Shown: positions 1 to 7,202, counted from the stretch's first letter. The stretch: DNA of 14,922 bases from DTU018 sp029550685 (GCA_035412805.1 DAONVO010000056.1:1-14922), one strand, 5' to 3'. Program-made: numbers and translations. The notes: generated by a model not told the origin, from the letters alone.

Positions 1-6
1 CTCCTG
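1..6 (-). promoter_or_regulatory. Ribosome binding site of a gene starting beyond the left edge
   Basis: Read on the minus strand, the window ends in ACAGGAG, a good Shine-Dalgarno sequence. It lies about 28 nt downstream of the -10 box of a convincing leftward promoter (34-62). A leftward gene probably starts a few bases outside the window; nothing can be said about its product. Confidence 0.5.
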
Positions 7-33
7 TAAATAAATGCCATAACCTATTATTAT

Positions 34-62
34 TTTATACAGCATCGCCTGCAAAAGTGCAA
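34..62 (-). promoter_or_regulatory. Sigma-A-type promoter firing leftward out of the window
   Basis: On the minus strand a -35 box TTGCAC (57-62) and a -10 box TATAAA (34-39) are separated by exactly 17 nt. The promoter lies just past the stop of the VanW gene, so the next leftward gene has its own promoter rather than depending only on read-through. The ACAGGAG at the window edge is placed correctly for it. No terminator hairpin was seen between the VanW stop and this promoter. Confidence 0.65.
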
Positions 63-91
63 TGAGTGCTAGTAAAATATTTAATCCCTTG

Positions 92-1111
92 TCAGTCTGC
101 CGCAGCAACGGCACACAAAACGTACTTATCCCAAACTCGAGCTAAAATTTTGATGGGCACCTCTTTATTGTTGCGGAATTTCAGATCAGCTCCCTCCCAG
201 GAGACGGTGGCATCAAGCCCGGTTGCCACATAAGCTACTGGCAGGCTGTGGGGATGGCGTTCCAATACTTCCAGGCCAGCTTCCAAGACACAATTATACA
301 GGGTGCTGGAGGTCTGACATACACCGCCTCCTCTTCCCGGTACCACCTTTTTACCGACAAATATAGGAGCTATTTTATACCCGCGTTCCTCAGTGCGGGG
401 ACCGGAAGCTTCATTGAAGGAAAAAACCTCACCCGGTTGAATAATCAATCCATTGATAGCCTGGCAGGACAAAGATACATTTTGGCTTCTGCCAGCAGAC
501 CGGTCCAATAAAGTGGTGTAATAAGAGCTGTAGAGAATTTCTTCCGGCCAGCAGTTTTCTAATCCAGGAGTATCTGCACAGGATCCCCATACCGGCAGAT
601 TAACCGGGGTCTCAGCCGGCAGGGGGGCTGGCATGGAGGGGGGAACCGGTGTGCCCGGACTATAGATTTTGGCCGCATGCTCAGTTCCGTCATAGATTAC
701 TGTAAAGTCGAACAGCTCCGCAGTGTTGCGCAGCGGGAGGTACAGAGTATCATCTATTTTCAAGGGCATAGGAGTGCCAACTATAACCTGATCGTTATAG
801 ATAGCTTCCGGTATTCCTGCGCGCAGAGAGACTTTGGTTTCCTGGCGGGCCAATTGAAGTTGGTTGCCGTCGACCCAATCCAACTGGCAACCCAACAGGC
901 GGGCGGCATCCGGGGCTGCTACCATCAGCCTTCCTTCCGAACTGATATAACAGGAATGCAGCGGTAAAAACAGATCGTCATCCAGGTTAATGGTCACCTG
1001 TTTATCTGGGTTAGCAGCGTACAGCGGCATGGTCAGCACTAAGAGCAGTGCTGCAGTCAGCCAGAAGAGTCTAAGAATACGGCTAAAACCATGAGAGCAA
1101 ATAATGATCAT
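92..1111 (-). CDS. Secreted VanW-family protein with copper-amine-oxidase-N-like domain
   Basis: Probable cell-envelope protein of 339 aa. Residues 11-33 form a signal peptide or membrane anchor (basic residues, then a run of Leu and Ala, then YAA). Residues about 35-150 resemble the copper amine oxidase N-terminal-like stalk domain common in secreted Clostridia proteins. Residues 151-174 are a proline-rich linker. Residues about 195-320 match the VanW domain, with the conserved sequences INGLIIQPGEVFSFNE, GPRTEERGY, GRGGGVCQTSSTLYN and LDATVSWEGADLKF. VanW is associated with some vancomycin-resistance clusters, but the domain is widespread in Firmicutes and its biochemical role is unresolved; no other van genes are present here. 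The ATG is very close to its GAGGAGGAG ribosome site (about 3 nt), so the exact start is slightly uncertain. Identification of the VanW domain is secure; the function is not. Confidence 0.88.
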   Translation of the reverse strand: MIIICSHGFSRILRLFWLTAALLLVLTMPLYAANPDKQVTINLDDDLFLPLHSCYISSEGRLMVAAPDAARLLGCQLDWVDGNQLQLARQETKVSLRAGIPEAIYNDQVIVGTPMPLKIDDTLYLPLRNTAELFDFTVIYDGTEHAAKIYSPGTPVPPSMPAPLPAETPVNLPVWGSCADTPGLENCWPEEILYSSYYTTLLDRSAGRSQNVSLSCQAINGLIIQPGEVFSFNEASGPRTEERGYKIAPIFVGKKVVPGRGGGVCQTSSTLYNCVLEAGLEVLERHPHSLPVAYVATGLDATVSWEGADLKFRNNKEVPIKILARVWDKYVLCAVAAAD

Positions 1112-1275
1112 CTCCTCCTCGTTCCGGATGATATTCTCTAATGTTTACAGTTGGTTGAATCAAGATATGCCTTAATGGGCAATGAAAAAAATGACATAAA
1201 ACGGGTTATTATGAGAAATTTATTCTATCCTATGTTTGGTATGGCGGGAGTGTACTGGTCGGCTTCTGGAAACTG

Positions 1276-1284
1276 TGCTATTAT
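1276..1284 (+). promoter_or_regulatory. Possible extended -10 promoter for the helicase gene
   Basis: TGC followed directly by TATTAT (1279-1284) is an extended -10 arrangement. It would start transcription near 1291, about 20 nt before the GTG start. No good -35 box is visible at the matching distance, which extended -10 promoters can tolerate. The leader would be very short. Confidence 0.35.
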
Positions 1285-1311
1285 GTTAATTGCAGTACAA
1301 GGAGGATTACC

Positions 1312-2916
1312 GTGCATCCAGTTAAGTTTGAGAATATGCAATTAAAACCCGAACTTCTTGAAATGATTCGTGCCAAGGGCTTTTTGTACCCAACTCCTAT
1401 ACAAGTGCAAACCATTCCCTTAGCCTTGGACGGACATGATATTATGGGCCAAGCCCGGACGGGCACTGGCAAAACAGCTTCCTACGGAATTCCTATATTA
1501 AACTGCCTGGTGCCGGGTGGCGGAATGCAGGCATTAGTTATCTGTCCTACCCGGGAGCTGTCTGTACAAGTACGGGATGAGATTTCTTTTTTGGGTAGTG
1601 CTCTTGGTATTCAAGTGGTGGCTCTATATGGAGGGCAGTCCATAGAGGTCCAGTTTCATGCATTAGTAAAGCAACCGGAAATAGTAATAGCTACCCCCGG
1701 CAGATTTTTGGATCATTTGCGCCGCGGCAGTGTGTGCCTGGAGGATGTACGCTTTGTAGTGCTGGACGAGGCTGATGAGATGTTGGACATGGGCTTTCTG
1801 CCTGACGTTGAGTCTATTTTAAGTTCGTGTCCCAAGCCCCGGCAGACATTTCTATTTTCAGCAACCCTGCCCGAAGAGATAAGGGATTTAGGTATGAGGT
1901 TTATGCAGGATCCCCAGGTAGTCTTGGTTGATGCTGATGAGCCTACCGTTCCCATAGTAGAACAGCGCTGTTACCGGGTACATCCCAGCCGTAAAATCCA
2001 GGCTTTATGCTGCTTATTGGAAGCTGAGCAGCCCAGAGTAAGCCTGGTGTTTTGCCGGACCAAACGAGGAGCCGACGAGTTAGCCTATCGGTTGGAACAG
2101 AGAGGTTTTAAAGCTGAAGCTCTCCACGGAGATATGTCCCAAAGAGAGCGTGACCAGGTTATGAACCGGTTTAGACGGGGAAAATTACGGGTGCTGGTGG
2201 CAACCGATCTAGCCTCACGCGGGTTGGATATTGATATGGTCAGCCACGTAATTAACTTCGATATTCCTGACGATCCAGATATATATGTACACCGCATTGG
2301 GAGAACTGGTCGGGCTGGTAGGGATGGCATAGCCATAACCTTGGTAGAACCTAGCCAGATAAAGCAGTTACGCATGATTGAACGGCGTATCGCCAGAAGG
2401 ATCCAAGTCTGTGAATTATCTGGTCAGGATCGCAGCCGGAACCGGTACGAAGATGAACTGTATAATCAGATTGCTAAAGCGGCCCGGCACGCTTCCAACA
2501 ACTATCGCAGTATAGCCCGTCGTATGCTGGATAGGGAAGATGCAGTTTCCCTCCTGGCGGGGGCTATCAAGCTGTTGGAACAAGGCTTGTCTACCCAGGA
2601 AAAAGCCCCACTCCCCAGCACGCCTGGAGAATCCCTGGAGGGGACTATGGTCAACGTAGAGATTCCCCTGGGCAAAGCCCACGGGATAGAGGCAGACCAG
2701 TTGGTGCAGTGGCTGATTAATCGCACTATGCTGAGTGAAGATCAGATTGGAGACATAGAAATAGATCAGGAATCAACCTTCATCGAGGTTCCCTTGGAAT
2801 TTGTGGATGAAATATACCAGGTCTGCGATCATTTGGAATATATAAGGCAACCTCAAGGAAGAAGGCACAGGCCTTTTGACAAGGGAAACCAACTGCACAG
2901 CATAATGGGAAGATGA
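1312..2916 (+). CDS. DEAD-box ATP-dependent RNA helicase with DbpA-type C-terminal domain
   Basis: ATP-dependent RNA helicase of 534 aa that unwinds or remodels RNA, likely in ribosome assembly, mRNA turnover or cold adaptation as for the CshA/DeaD group. The motifs occur in order: Q motif around PTPIQ (27-31), Walker A ARTGTGKT (48-55), PTREL (79-83), TPGR (128-131), DEAD (152-155), SAT (183-185), LVFCRTK (245-251), ATDLASRGLDI (297-307) and HRIGRTGRAGRDG (327-339). After a linker of about 100 residues, residues about 448-520 resemble the DbpA/DeaD RNA-binding fold (VNVEIPLGKAHGIEADQLVQ, then FIEVP). The GTG start is chosen because AAGGAGG lies 6-7 nt before it and the family N-terminus (F x x M x L) follows at once. 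The gene appears to be single. The substrate RNA cannot be told; deaD, cshA or dbpA-like naming is not resolved. Confidence 0.95.
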   Translation: MHPVKFENMQLKPELLEMIRAKGFLYPTPIQVQTIPLALDGHDIMGQARTGTGKTASYGIPILNCLVPGGGMQALVICPTRELSVQVRDEISFLGSALGIQVVALYGGQSIEVQFHALVKQPEIVIATPGRFLDHLRRGSVCLEDVRFVVLDEADEMLDMGFLPDVESILSSCPKPRQTFLFSATLPEEIRDLGMRFMQDPQVVLVDADEPTVPIVEQRCYRVHPSRKIQALCCLLEAEQPRVSLVFCRTKRGADELAYRLEQRGFKAEALHGDMSQRERDQVMNRFRRGKLRVLVATDLASRGLDIDMVSHVINFDIPDDPDIYVHRIGRTGRAGRDGIAITLVEPSQIKQLRMIERRIARRIQVCELSGQDRSRNRYEDELYNQIAKAARHASNNYRSIARRMLDREDAVSLLAGAIKLLEQGLSTQEKAPLPSTPGESLEGTMVNVEIPLGKAHGIEADQLVQWLINRTMLSEDQIGDIEIDQESTFIEVPLEFVDEIYQVCDHLEYIRQPQGRRHRPFDKGNQLHSIMGR

Positions 2917-2948
2917 AAATCTTTCTTTTTTTTGAGTATATAAGAGGA

Positions 2949-2977
2949 TACCCTCAGATTGATGACATCTTAGGGTA
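2949..2977 (+). promoter_or_regulatory. Dyad, candidate operator upstream of the fetAB-like genes
   Basis: TACCCTCAGAT (2949-2959) and ATCTTAGGGTA (2967-2977) are complementary over 10 of 11 positions, with one C/T mismatch and a 7-nt centre. The dyad overlaps the -35 box and part of the spacer of the adjacent promoter, which is where a repressor would act. It does not resemble a Fur box. It could instead form an RNA hairpin if transcription starts further upstream. Confidence 0.5.
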
Positions 2978-2986
2978 GAGTATAGT
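2959..2986 (+). promoter_or_regulatory. Sigma-A-type promoter for the fetAB-like operon
   Basis: TTGATG (2959-2964) and TATAGT (2981-2986) are spaced by 16 nt and match the consensus at four and five of six positions. Transcription would start near 2993, about 30 nt before the chosen ATG of the ATPase gene. The -35 box sits in the centre of the dyad at 2949-2977. Confidence 0.5.
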
Positions 2987-3023
2987 TCGATTGGCAAAAA
3001 TAACCTGTGGAGGCGCATTGTCA

Positions 3024-3677
3024 ATGGAAACAGCCTTGTTATCCTTTAGAGATTTGACTCGATCGCTGGATGACGAGGGGCGCAAACTTATGGTGAGTGG
3101 AGAGGTGGAGACTGGTCAAGTCCTTTTTGTTCAGGGACCCTCCGGATCGGGAAAATCCACATTATTAAGAATACTGGGCCGGATCTTGACTGCTTCGGGA
3201 GGAGAGGCCTGGCTGCAGGGCCGGTCATGGAATGATATACCTGCTCCCCAGTGGCGCCTGAAGGTGCAGTATGTATCCCAAAAGCCGGTAGTCTTTGACG
3301 GAACGGTTGAGGATAACCTGCTGATGCCTTTTAGATTTAAGATATTAAACCAAAGGCCAGGCCCTACTCAAGAGCAGAAAAAGGATTACCTGGAGAGGCT
3401 GCAACTGCCTGTGGGTCTACTGAATCAACCGGCCAAAACCCTGTCTGGCGGTGAAGCAGCCCGGATAGCGTTAATTAGAGCTTTGCTGCTTGAGCCTGTA
3501 GTATTGCTTTTAGATGAGCCTACCGCTTATTTGGATGAAGACAACCGGCAGCATTTAGTTACTCTGCTAAAGCACTGGGTGGTTGAGAAATCGCGAGCCA
3601 TCATAATGGTTTCTCATAATGAACAGGATCTACTGGCTTTTCCCCAGCGCAGCAGCCTGTTCCTTGGCGGACGGTGA
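3024..3677 (+). CDS. fetA: ABC transporter ATP-binding protein, FetA/YbbL type
   Basis: Cytoplasmic ATPase subunit of a two-gene ABC system, 217 aa from this start. Walker A GPSGSGKST is at residues 38-46, the Q-loop glutamine in YVSQKP at 86, the signature LSGGE at 140-144, Walker B with VLLLDEPTAYLD at 160-171, and the H-loop in MVSHN at 198. The partner 12 nt downstream is a FetB/UPF0014 permease. In E. coli, FetAB (YbbLM) is a putative iron exporter that protects against oxidative stress; that role is transferred here by family and gene order. ATG at 3024 is preferred over an in-frame TTG at 3018 or 2991. GTGGAGG at 3007-3013 lies 10 nt before the ATG but only 4 nt before the TTG at 3018, and 2991 would place the start upstream of the ribosome site. 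Confidence 0.85.
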   Translation: METALLSFRDLTRSLDDEGRKLMVSGEVETGQVLFVQGPSGSGKSTLLRILGRILTASGGEAWLQGRSWNDIPAPQWRLKVQYVSQKPVVFDGTVEDNLLMPFRFKILNQRPGPTQEQKKDYLERLQLPVGLLNQPAKTLSGGEAARIALIRALLLEPVVLLLDEPTAYLDEDNRQHLVTLLKHWVVEKSRAIIMVSHNEQDLLAFPQRSSLFLGGR

Positions 3678-3689
3678 GGAGGTAATAAA

Positions 3690-4481
3690 GTGGATGGATA
3701 CATACCCATATCTAATAGCCAGCTTTTGTTGACCGTAATTCTGGTTTTTATTACCGGACTGATATCTGCATTACTAAAATTAGGCCTGCTTAGACCTCTG
3801 CTGTGGGGAACAGTGCGAGCTTTTGTACAGCTGACCTTAATCGGATATGTGTTGAAATATGTATTTCAATGGAATACTCTATGGGTTATTGTGCCCCTGC
3901 TTTTGTTGATGGGTTTTATAGCCAGCCGGGAAGCCACCCGGCGTATCACGCGTATTCTTTACAACCCAGGTGTCAACACTTTTTTATCCCTGACTGCCAG
4001 TACCTTTGTAGTAGGAATTATTGTGGTGGTATTAATTATCGGACCAGAACCGTGGTACTCAGCCCAGGTGATGATACCCATATTTGGCATGCTGTTCGGC
4101 AACTCCATGAATGCTGTTGCTCTATCTTTGGATCGCATGTACAGCGAAATACATGCTCATATCGATGAAGTGGAACAGTTGCTTTCCCTGGGGGCTAGTC
4201 CCTGGGAAGCAGTGGTTGGCTATATACGAAAAGCAGTCAGTGCGGGTATGATGCCTACTATTAATTCACTTATGGTGGTGGGTCTGGTCAGTCTGCCCGG
4301 CATGATGACCGGGCAGATTCTGGCCGGTATGAATCCCCAATCTGCGGTTCGTTATCAGTTTGTGGTTCTGGTAATGGTTGCCTGCTGTGTTGCTATTGGC
4401 TGTTTAATGATTGTACTGCTTTCATACCGAAAAATGTTTGGCCAGGACGGCAGTCTGGTGGAGGACTTGCGCCGCAATTAA
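3690..4481 (+). CDS. fetB: ABC transporter permease, FetB/YbbM (UPF0014) type
   Basis: Integral membrane subunit of 263 aa with about seven hydrophobic segments (roughly residues 8-28, 35-57, 63-82, 97-118, 125-145, 190-212 and 222-245). Family landmarks are RAFVQLTLIGYVL near residue 43, SREATRRI near 83, GMLFGNSMNAVALSLDR near 132, the cytoplasmic LLSLGASPWEA near 165, and LVSLPGMMTGQILAGMNP near 199. The GTG start follows GAGGAGG, which overlaps the end of the ATPase gene, so the two are co-transcribed and probably translationally coupled. It works with the upstream FetA-like ATPase, likely in metal (iron) export, as inferred from the E. coli family member. It ends 4 nt from the stop of the convergent chemoreceptor gene, with no room for a separate terminator. 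Confidence 0.88.
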   Translation: MDGYIPISNSQLLLTVILVFITGLISALLKLGLLRPLLWGTVRAFVQLTLIGYVLKYVFQWNTLWVIVPLLLLMGFIASREATRRITRILYNPGVNTFLSLTASTFVVGIIVVVLIIGPEPWYSAQVMIPIFGMLFGNSMNAVALSLDRMYSEIHAHIDEVEQLLSLGASPWEAVVGYIRKAVSAGMMPTINSLMVVGLVSLPGMMTGQILAGMNPQSAVRYQFVVLVMVACCVAIGCLMIVLLSYRKMFGQDGSLVEDLRRN

Positions 4482-4485
4482 TGTA

Positions 4486-5997
4486 TTACTTGGCCAGGCT
4501 CATATTTGCTGCTTGACGGCTGAGTTCAGCAGCCAAATTCTGCAAGGCCCGAACGTCATTGACCATGCTTTGCATAGCCCGGCTTTGCTCGGAAGCAATA
4601 GCAGATATTTCTTGGCTGGTAGCCGCCAGTTGTTGGGCACCAGTGGAAATGTGCTGTACAGAAGTGTCTATCTGATCTCCAGAAGCAATCATTTCCTCAA
4701 TCATTGCGGAAATGTCATGAACCGACTCTTCGATAACTAATGCATGCTGTTCTATCTCGTTAAATAGATCAGAACTTTGTTCAACTGCTTCCGCCTGCTC
4801 CTGGAAGGCCTGGTTCAACTCACGGATCTTGGAAACGGTTTGATTGGTATTATCCAGTACATCGGAGATTATTTTGTCAATCAGTCCAGCAGCATCGGCA
4901 GCCTGATCTGCCAGTTTACGAACCTCTTCAGCTACTACGGCAAATCCACGGCCTGCTTCCCCAGCCCGGGCAGCTTCAATAGCAGCATTCAGGGCCAGCA
5001 AACCAGTCTGGTCGGCAATCTGGGAAATAGTTGATACGATTTTGCTGATTTCCATAGACTGATCATTTAGATGCTCCACTACCTGAGTGGTGGCCTGATT
5101 AGTTTGGGAGGTTTTCTGTACAGCGGTAATCTGCAGATCCATTGAATTACGGCCGGCTTTTACAATTTCCGCGAAACGAGCGGCTAACTGGCTCATAGTG
5201 CTGATATTGCTGCCAATGTTGTTCAGGGCTTCCATCATTTCATGTATGGTACGGGAAGTATTCTCGGTTTCTGTAGCCTGGGTGCTGGCAGTTGCGGCAA
5301 TCTCCTCAATACTGCTGTCAATTTGCCGGAATGATTCCTGGTTGGCCCGGGTAACTTCCAGGATACGAGAGGTTGTGTCAGAGAGGGCAGCAGCATTTTT
5401 CTCAATTATGGTAGCTTCATTCTGCAGTTTAGCTCCGGCTTCATGGGCAGCCTTTTCTCTGGCTTCCGCTAAATACATCAGCCTTTGGGTGGCAACTGAG
5501 CCTATCCCGGCAGCTACTGCTGCGAAAGCAAAGCTGAAATAACGAATGGCTAGATCATTGGTTGCCGGTTTTAGAAAAGGCATGAATTGTAACAGAATCC
5601 AATCACTTACTATGCACAAAGCACAAGTGAACAAGGTTAAGCGGATATCGAAATAGAGCAGTGACATAATAACGACTATGTACATCATGGATACGGTTTC
5701 GATTACCGGGGAAATAACTCGGCAACTCATCACTAATATCATTAAAGTTAATACCATAATCCATTTTAACCAGATTTGAGTAGCAAAAAAACGTAGCAAA
5801 ACCGCGACTATTCCAATTACCACCGCACAAAATGCTAACCAACCCAAGATCGTGAAGACGGTAAGATTTTCACTGGCTTTACCGGCTAAAAAGGTAGCAG
5901 TAGTGCCGATAGCAATGAGAATAATCACGCCAATTATGACTTTTAAGGCGCGGTAGTGGTTTTCTATAGTGTTTTGCCGCATTAAATTATTGCTCAC
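4486..5997 (-). CDS. Methyl-accepting chemotaxis protein with polytopic membrane domain
   Basis: Chemoreceptor of 503 aa that would signal through CheW and CheA. The N-terminal third carries about six hydrophobic segments (approximately residues 18-38, 46-69, 77-95, 101-116, 120-140, 150-170) and no large extracellular sensor domain or recognisable HAMP. A long coiled-coil signalling domain follows, whose hairpin tip is plain: QIADQTGLLALNAAIEAARA, GEAGRGFAVVAEEVRKLAD (about 326-365). The C-terminus lacks the NWETF-type tether. The GTG start at 5997 is chosen because AAGGAGG (6007-6013) lies about 9 nt before it; the longer frame to 6066 has no ribosome site. The sensor type suggests detection within the membrane, for example of energy state or a lipophilic signal, but the ligand is unknown. 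The identity as a chemoreceptor is secure. Confidence 0.93.
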   Translation of the reverse strand: MSNNLMRQNTIENHYRALKVIIGVIILIAIGTTATFLAGKASENLTVFTILGWLAFCAVVIGIVAVLLRFFATQIWLKWIMVLTLMILVMSCRVISPVIETVSMMYIVVIMSLLYFDIRLTLFTCALCIVSDWILLQFMPFLKPATNDLAIRYFSFAFAAVAAGIGSVATQRLMYLAEAREKAAHEAGAKLQNEATIIEKNAAALSDTTSRILEVTRANQESFRQIDSSIEEIAATASTQATETENTSRTIHEMMEALNNIGSNISTMSQLAARFAEIVKAGRNSMDLQITAVQKTSQTNQATTQVVEHLNDQSMEISKIVSTISQIADQTGLLALNAAIEAARAGEAGRGFAVVAEEVRKLADQAADAAGLIDKIISDVLDNTNQTVSKIRELNQAFQEQAEAVEQSSDLFNEIEQHALVIEESVHDISAMIEEMIASGDQIDTSVQHISTGAQQLAATSQEISAIASEQSRAMQSMVNDVRALQNLAAELSRQAANMSLAK

Positions 5998-6037
5998 ATT
6001 GATCTCCTCCTTGGTAGGTTGTTCTTTTACTAAATTT

Positions 6038-6046
6038 ATCATATCA
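6038..6046 (-). promoter_or_regulatory. Possible extended -10 promoter for the chemoreceptor
   Basis: On the minus strand TGA is followed by TATGAT (6038-6043), an extended -10 pattern with five of six consensus bases. A start near 6031 would give a leader of about 35 nt. A flagellar sigma-D (FliA-type) promoter was considered because chemoreceptor genes often use one. CAAA and a CCATGATAT-like element are present in this stretch, but the match is poor. Confidence 0.3.
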
Positions 6047-6096
6047 TGGGGGAATTTGCTTTGCACTCTAATTAGTTGATTTGGAAAATTCCGAAA

Positions 6097-6120
6097 GATA
6101 GGAGCCGGTCGGCTCCTATC
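6097..6120 (-). terminator. Rho-independent terminator after the coat protein genes
   Basis: GATAGGAGCC (6097-6106) and GGCTCCTATC (6111-6120) form a perfect 10-bp stem with a 4-nt loop. It lies 3 nt after the stop codon of the leftward 85-residue coat gene. On that strand the hairpin is followed by an interrupted T-rich stretch (TTTCGGAATTTTCC), so termination is probable though not textbook. Confidence 0.75.
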
Positions 6121-6123
6121 CGG

Positions 6124-6381
6124 TTAAGATTGCAGACTTGATTTGATTTGCTGGATATCCTGCTGACTAGCTGGTGGAGCAGGTTTGTAGAAATTTTTCT
6201 GTTCAGCCAGCTGGTAAAGCTGGTATTGGAACTGTTCATCAGAATTGCGGATTTGTTGCAGGGTCTGGCGCAGCTGTTGATTAGAAGCCTGTGCAATAGC
6301 ATTGGCATATCCGACCAGACTGCTGTTAGTCATGGAAAGAATGTCATTAACCATTTCTTTATCCTGCATATGCTGATTCAT
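6124..6381 (-). CDS. Small CotF-like spore coat protein
   Basis: Protein of 85 aa. It resembles the second half of CotF-family (Coat_F) spore coat proteins: MVNDILSMTNSSLVGYANAI, then SNQQLRQTLQQIRNSDEQFQ, YQLYQLAEQKNFYKPAPPAS and a helical tail. It is predicted to be a soluble helical bundle laid down in the spore coat. B. subtilis CotF is about 160 aa, so here the family seems split over two adjacent short genes. The start has AAAGGAG 8 nt upstream, and that ribosome site overlaps the stop codon of the preceding coat gene, which indicates coupling. A strong hairpin follows its stop. Family call is from recognised sequence pattern; the precise coat role is unknown. Confidence 0.82.
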   Translation of the reverse strand: MNQHMQDKEMVNDILSMTNSSLVGYANAIAQASNQQLRQTLQQIRNSDEQFQYQLYQLAEQKNFYKPAPPASQQDIQQIKSSLQS

Positions 6382-6394
6382 ATTTTCATCTCCT

Positions 6395-6577
6395 TTAACC
6401 TAAAAACGACATTAATTTTTGGCGAGTCTGGCCGGCTGATTTGGCGGATTGCTGGAACATTTGCTTGATTTGGGGATCGCTGCACTGCTCGGCGTAAAAA
6501 TTAAGCTTTTTCTCGGCCGTTTCATGAGAACCGATCAAGTGTCTAAGGTTTTGCAATTCCATCTGGTTTAAATTCAC
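6395..6577 (-). CDS. Small CotF-like protein, partner of the next coat gene
   Basis: Protein of 60 aa. The sequence LRHLIGSHETAEKKLNFYAE, then QCSDPQIKQMFQQSA, resembles the N-terminal half of the CotF spore coat family, as two amphipathic helices of a ferritin-like bundle. The GTG start follows AAAAGGAG at about 10 nt. The stop TAA (6395-6397) is followed directly by GG, so it is built into the ribosome site of the 85-residue coat gene and the two are almost certainly one operon. The two peptides together approximate one full-length CotF, suggesting a split or a heteromeric coat component (inference). No clear sporulation promoter could be recognised in the 170 nt upstream. Confidence 0.75.
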   Translation of the reverse strand: MNLNQMELQNLRHLIGSHETAEKKLNFYAEQCSDPQIKQMFQQSAKSAGQTRQKLMSFLG

Positions 6578-6673
6578 TTTGCTTGCACTCCTTTTGCTAA
6601 TTAATATTGAACATTCTTAGATTGCATCGGACCTAAAGCTTCTATGCACAAATTTGATCGGTTCAATATCATT

Positions 6674-6738
6674 TACCAGTTCCGGTAGTTTAAGCATGGA
6701 ATTAAGACTAGCGGTGATATCAAATCACTAAACTGGTA
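6674..6738. repeat. Imperfect inverted repeats between the coat genes and the next gene
   Basis: TACCAGTT (6674-6681) and AACTGGTA (6731-6738) are complementary. A second pair, ATTTGAT just before 6660 and ATCAAAT near 6719-6725, interleaves with them, so both cannot form one simple hairpin. The loops are long (about 50 nt) and there is no T-tract, so this is not a standard terminator. It lies downstream of the 6750-7166 gene on the minus strand and upstream of the coat genes. Confidence 0.3.
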
Positions 6739-6749
6739 TTCAAAAGAGC

Positions 6750-7166
6750 TTAGACACGGCGCTGCCGGCGGGAGCGAGAAGAAGGTGAGGAATGTTTTGG
6801 CCTTTTTACTGGTAGGCTATTATTTGATAACCTACTGAGCTCCGACATTACAAAGCGATGGGCTGCTACCAGGCTGGCGTTGGCATCCTTTCCCCATACG
6901 GTGACGAATACGTTGTCAGCTTGATCCAGTCTGATCTGAGCTTCAAACTGCAGTACATTAGTAATATCAAAAATCTCGAAGTCGCTGGACAGAGGAGGGA
7001 TTTCCCGGCTTGCGGTGCCAATGATGTTCTTGACTCCATCCAAAGAATACAGGGTTATCTCTGCCTGGATGGGCTGAGTTTCGTTGTTGTTCAGCACCTT
7101 GACAAACAAATTAATCGAAGGATTGGTAACAGCGTTTTCCACTGCTCCGGTCGTAAGTACAGGCAT
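6750..7166 (-). CDS. Hypothetical beta-rich protein with arginine-rich tail, probable spore-surface protein
   Basis: Protein of 138 aa whose family I cannot name with certainty. Residues about 10-110 alternate short hydrophobic strands (INLFVKVLNN, IQAEITLYSLDG, FEIFDITNVLQFEAQIRL, NVFVTVWGKD), typical of a small beta-sandwich. It ends HRFVMSELSRL, a pattern that recurs in small Firmicute proteins of unknown function. The last 25 residues are rich in Ser, Pro and Arg and end RSRRQRRV. There is no signal peptide or membrane segment. ATG at 7166 is preferred to TTG at 7187: the only good ribosome site, AAAGGTGG, lies 9 nt before this ATG, whereas nothing suitable precedes the TTG. It sits upstream of two coat genes on the same strand and has a sigma-K-like promoter, which argues for mother-cell expression during sporulation (inference). 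Confidence 0.7.
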   Translation of the reverse strand: MPVLTTGAVENAVTNPSINLFVKVLNNNETQPIQAEITLYSLDGVKNIIGTASREIPPLSSDFEIFDITNVLQFEAQIRLDQADNVFVTVWGKDANASLVAAHRFVMSELSRLSNNSLPVKRPKHSSPSSRSRRQRRV

Positions 7167-7202
7167 CAATTGGTTCCACCTTTCCAAGGTTACGATTTAC
7201 TC

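Noticed and set aside
6072..6308. 78-residue leftward open frame overlapping the 85-residue coat gene
   Set aside because: It is out of frame with the coat gene, runs through the terminator hairpin and lacks a ribosome site.
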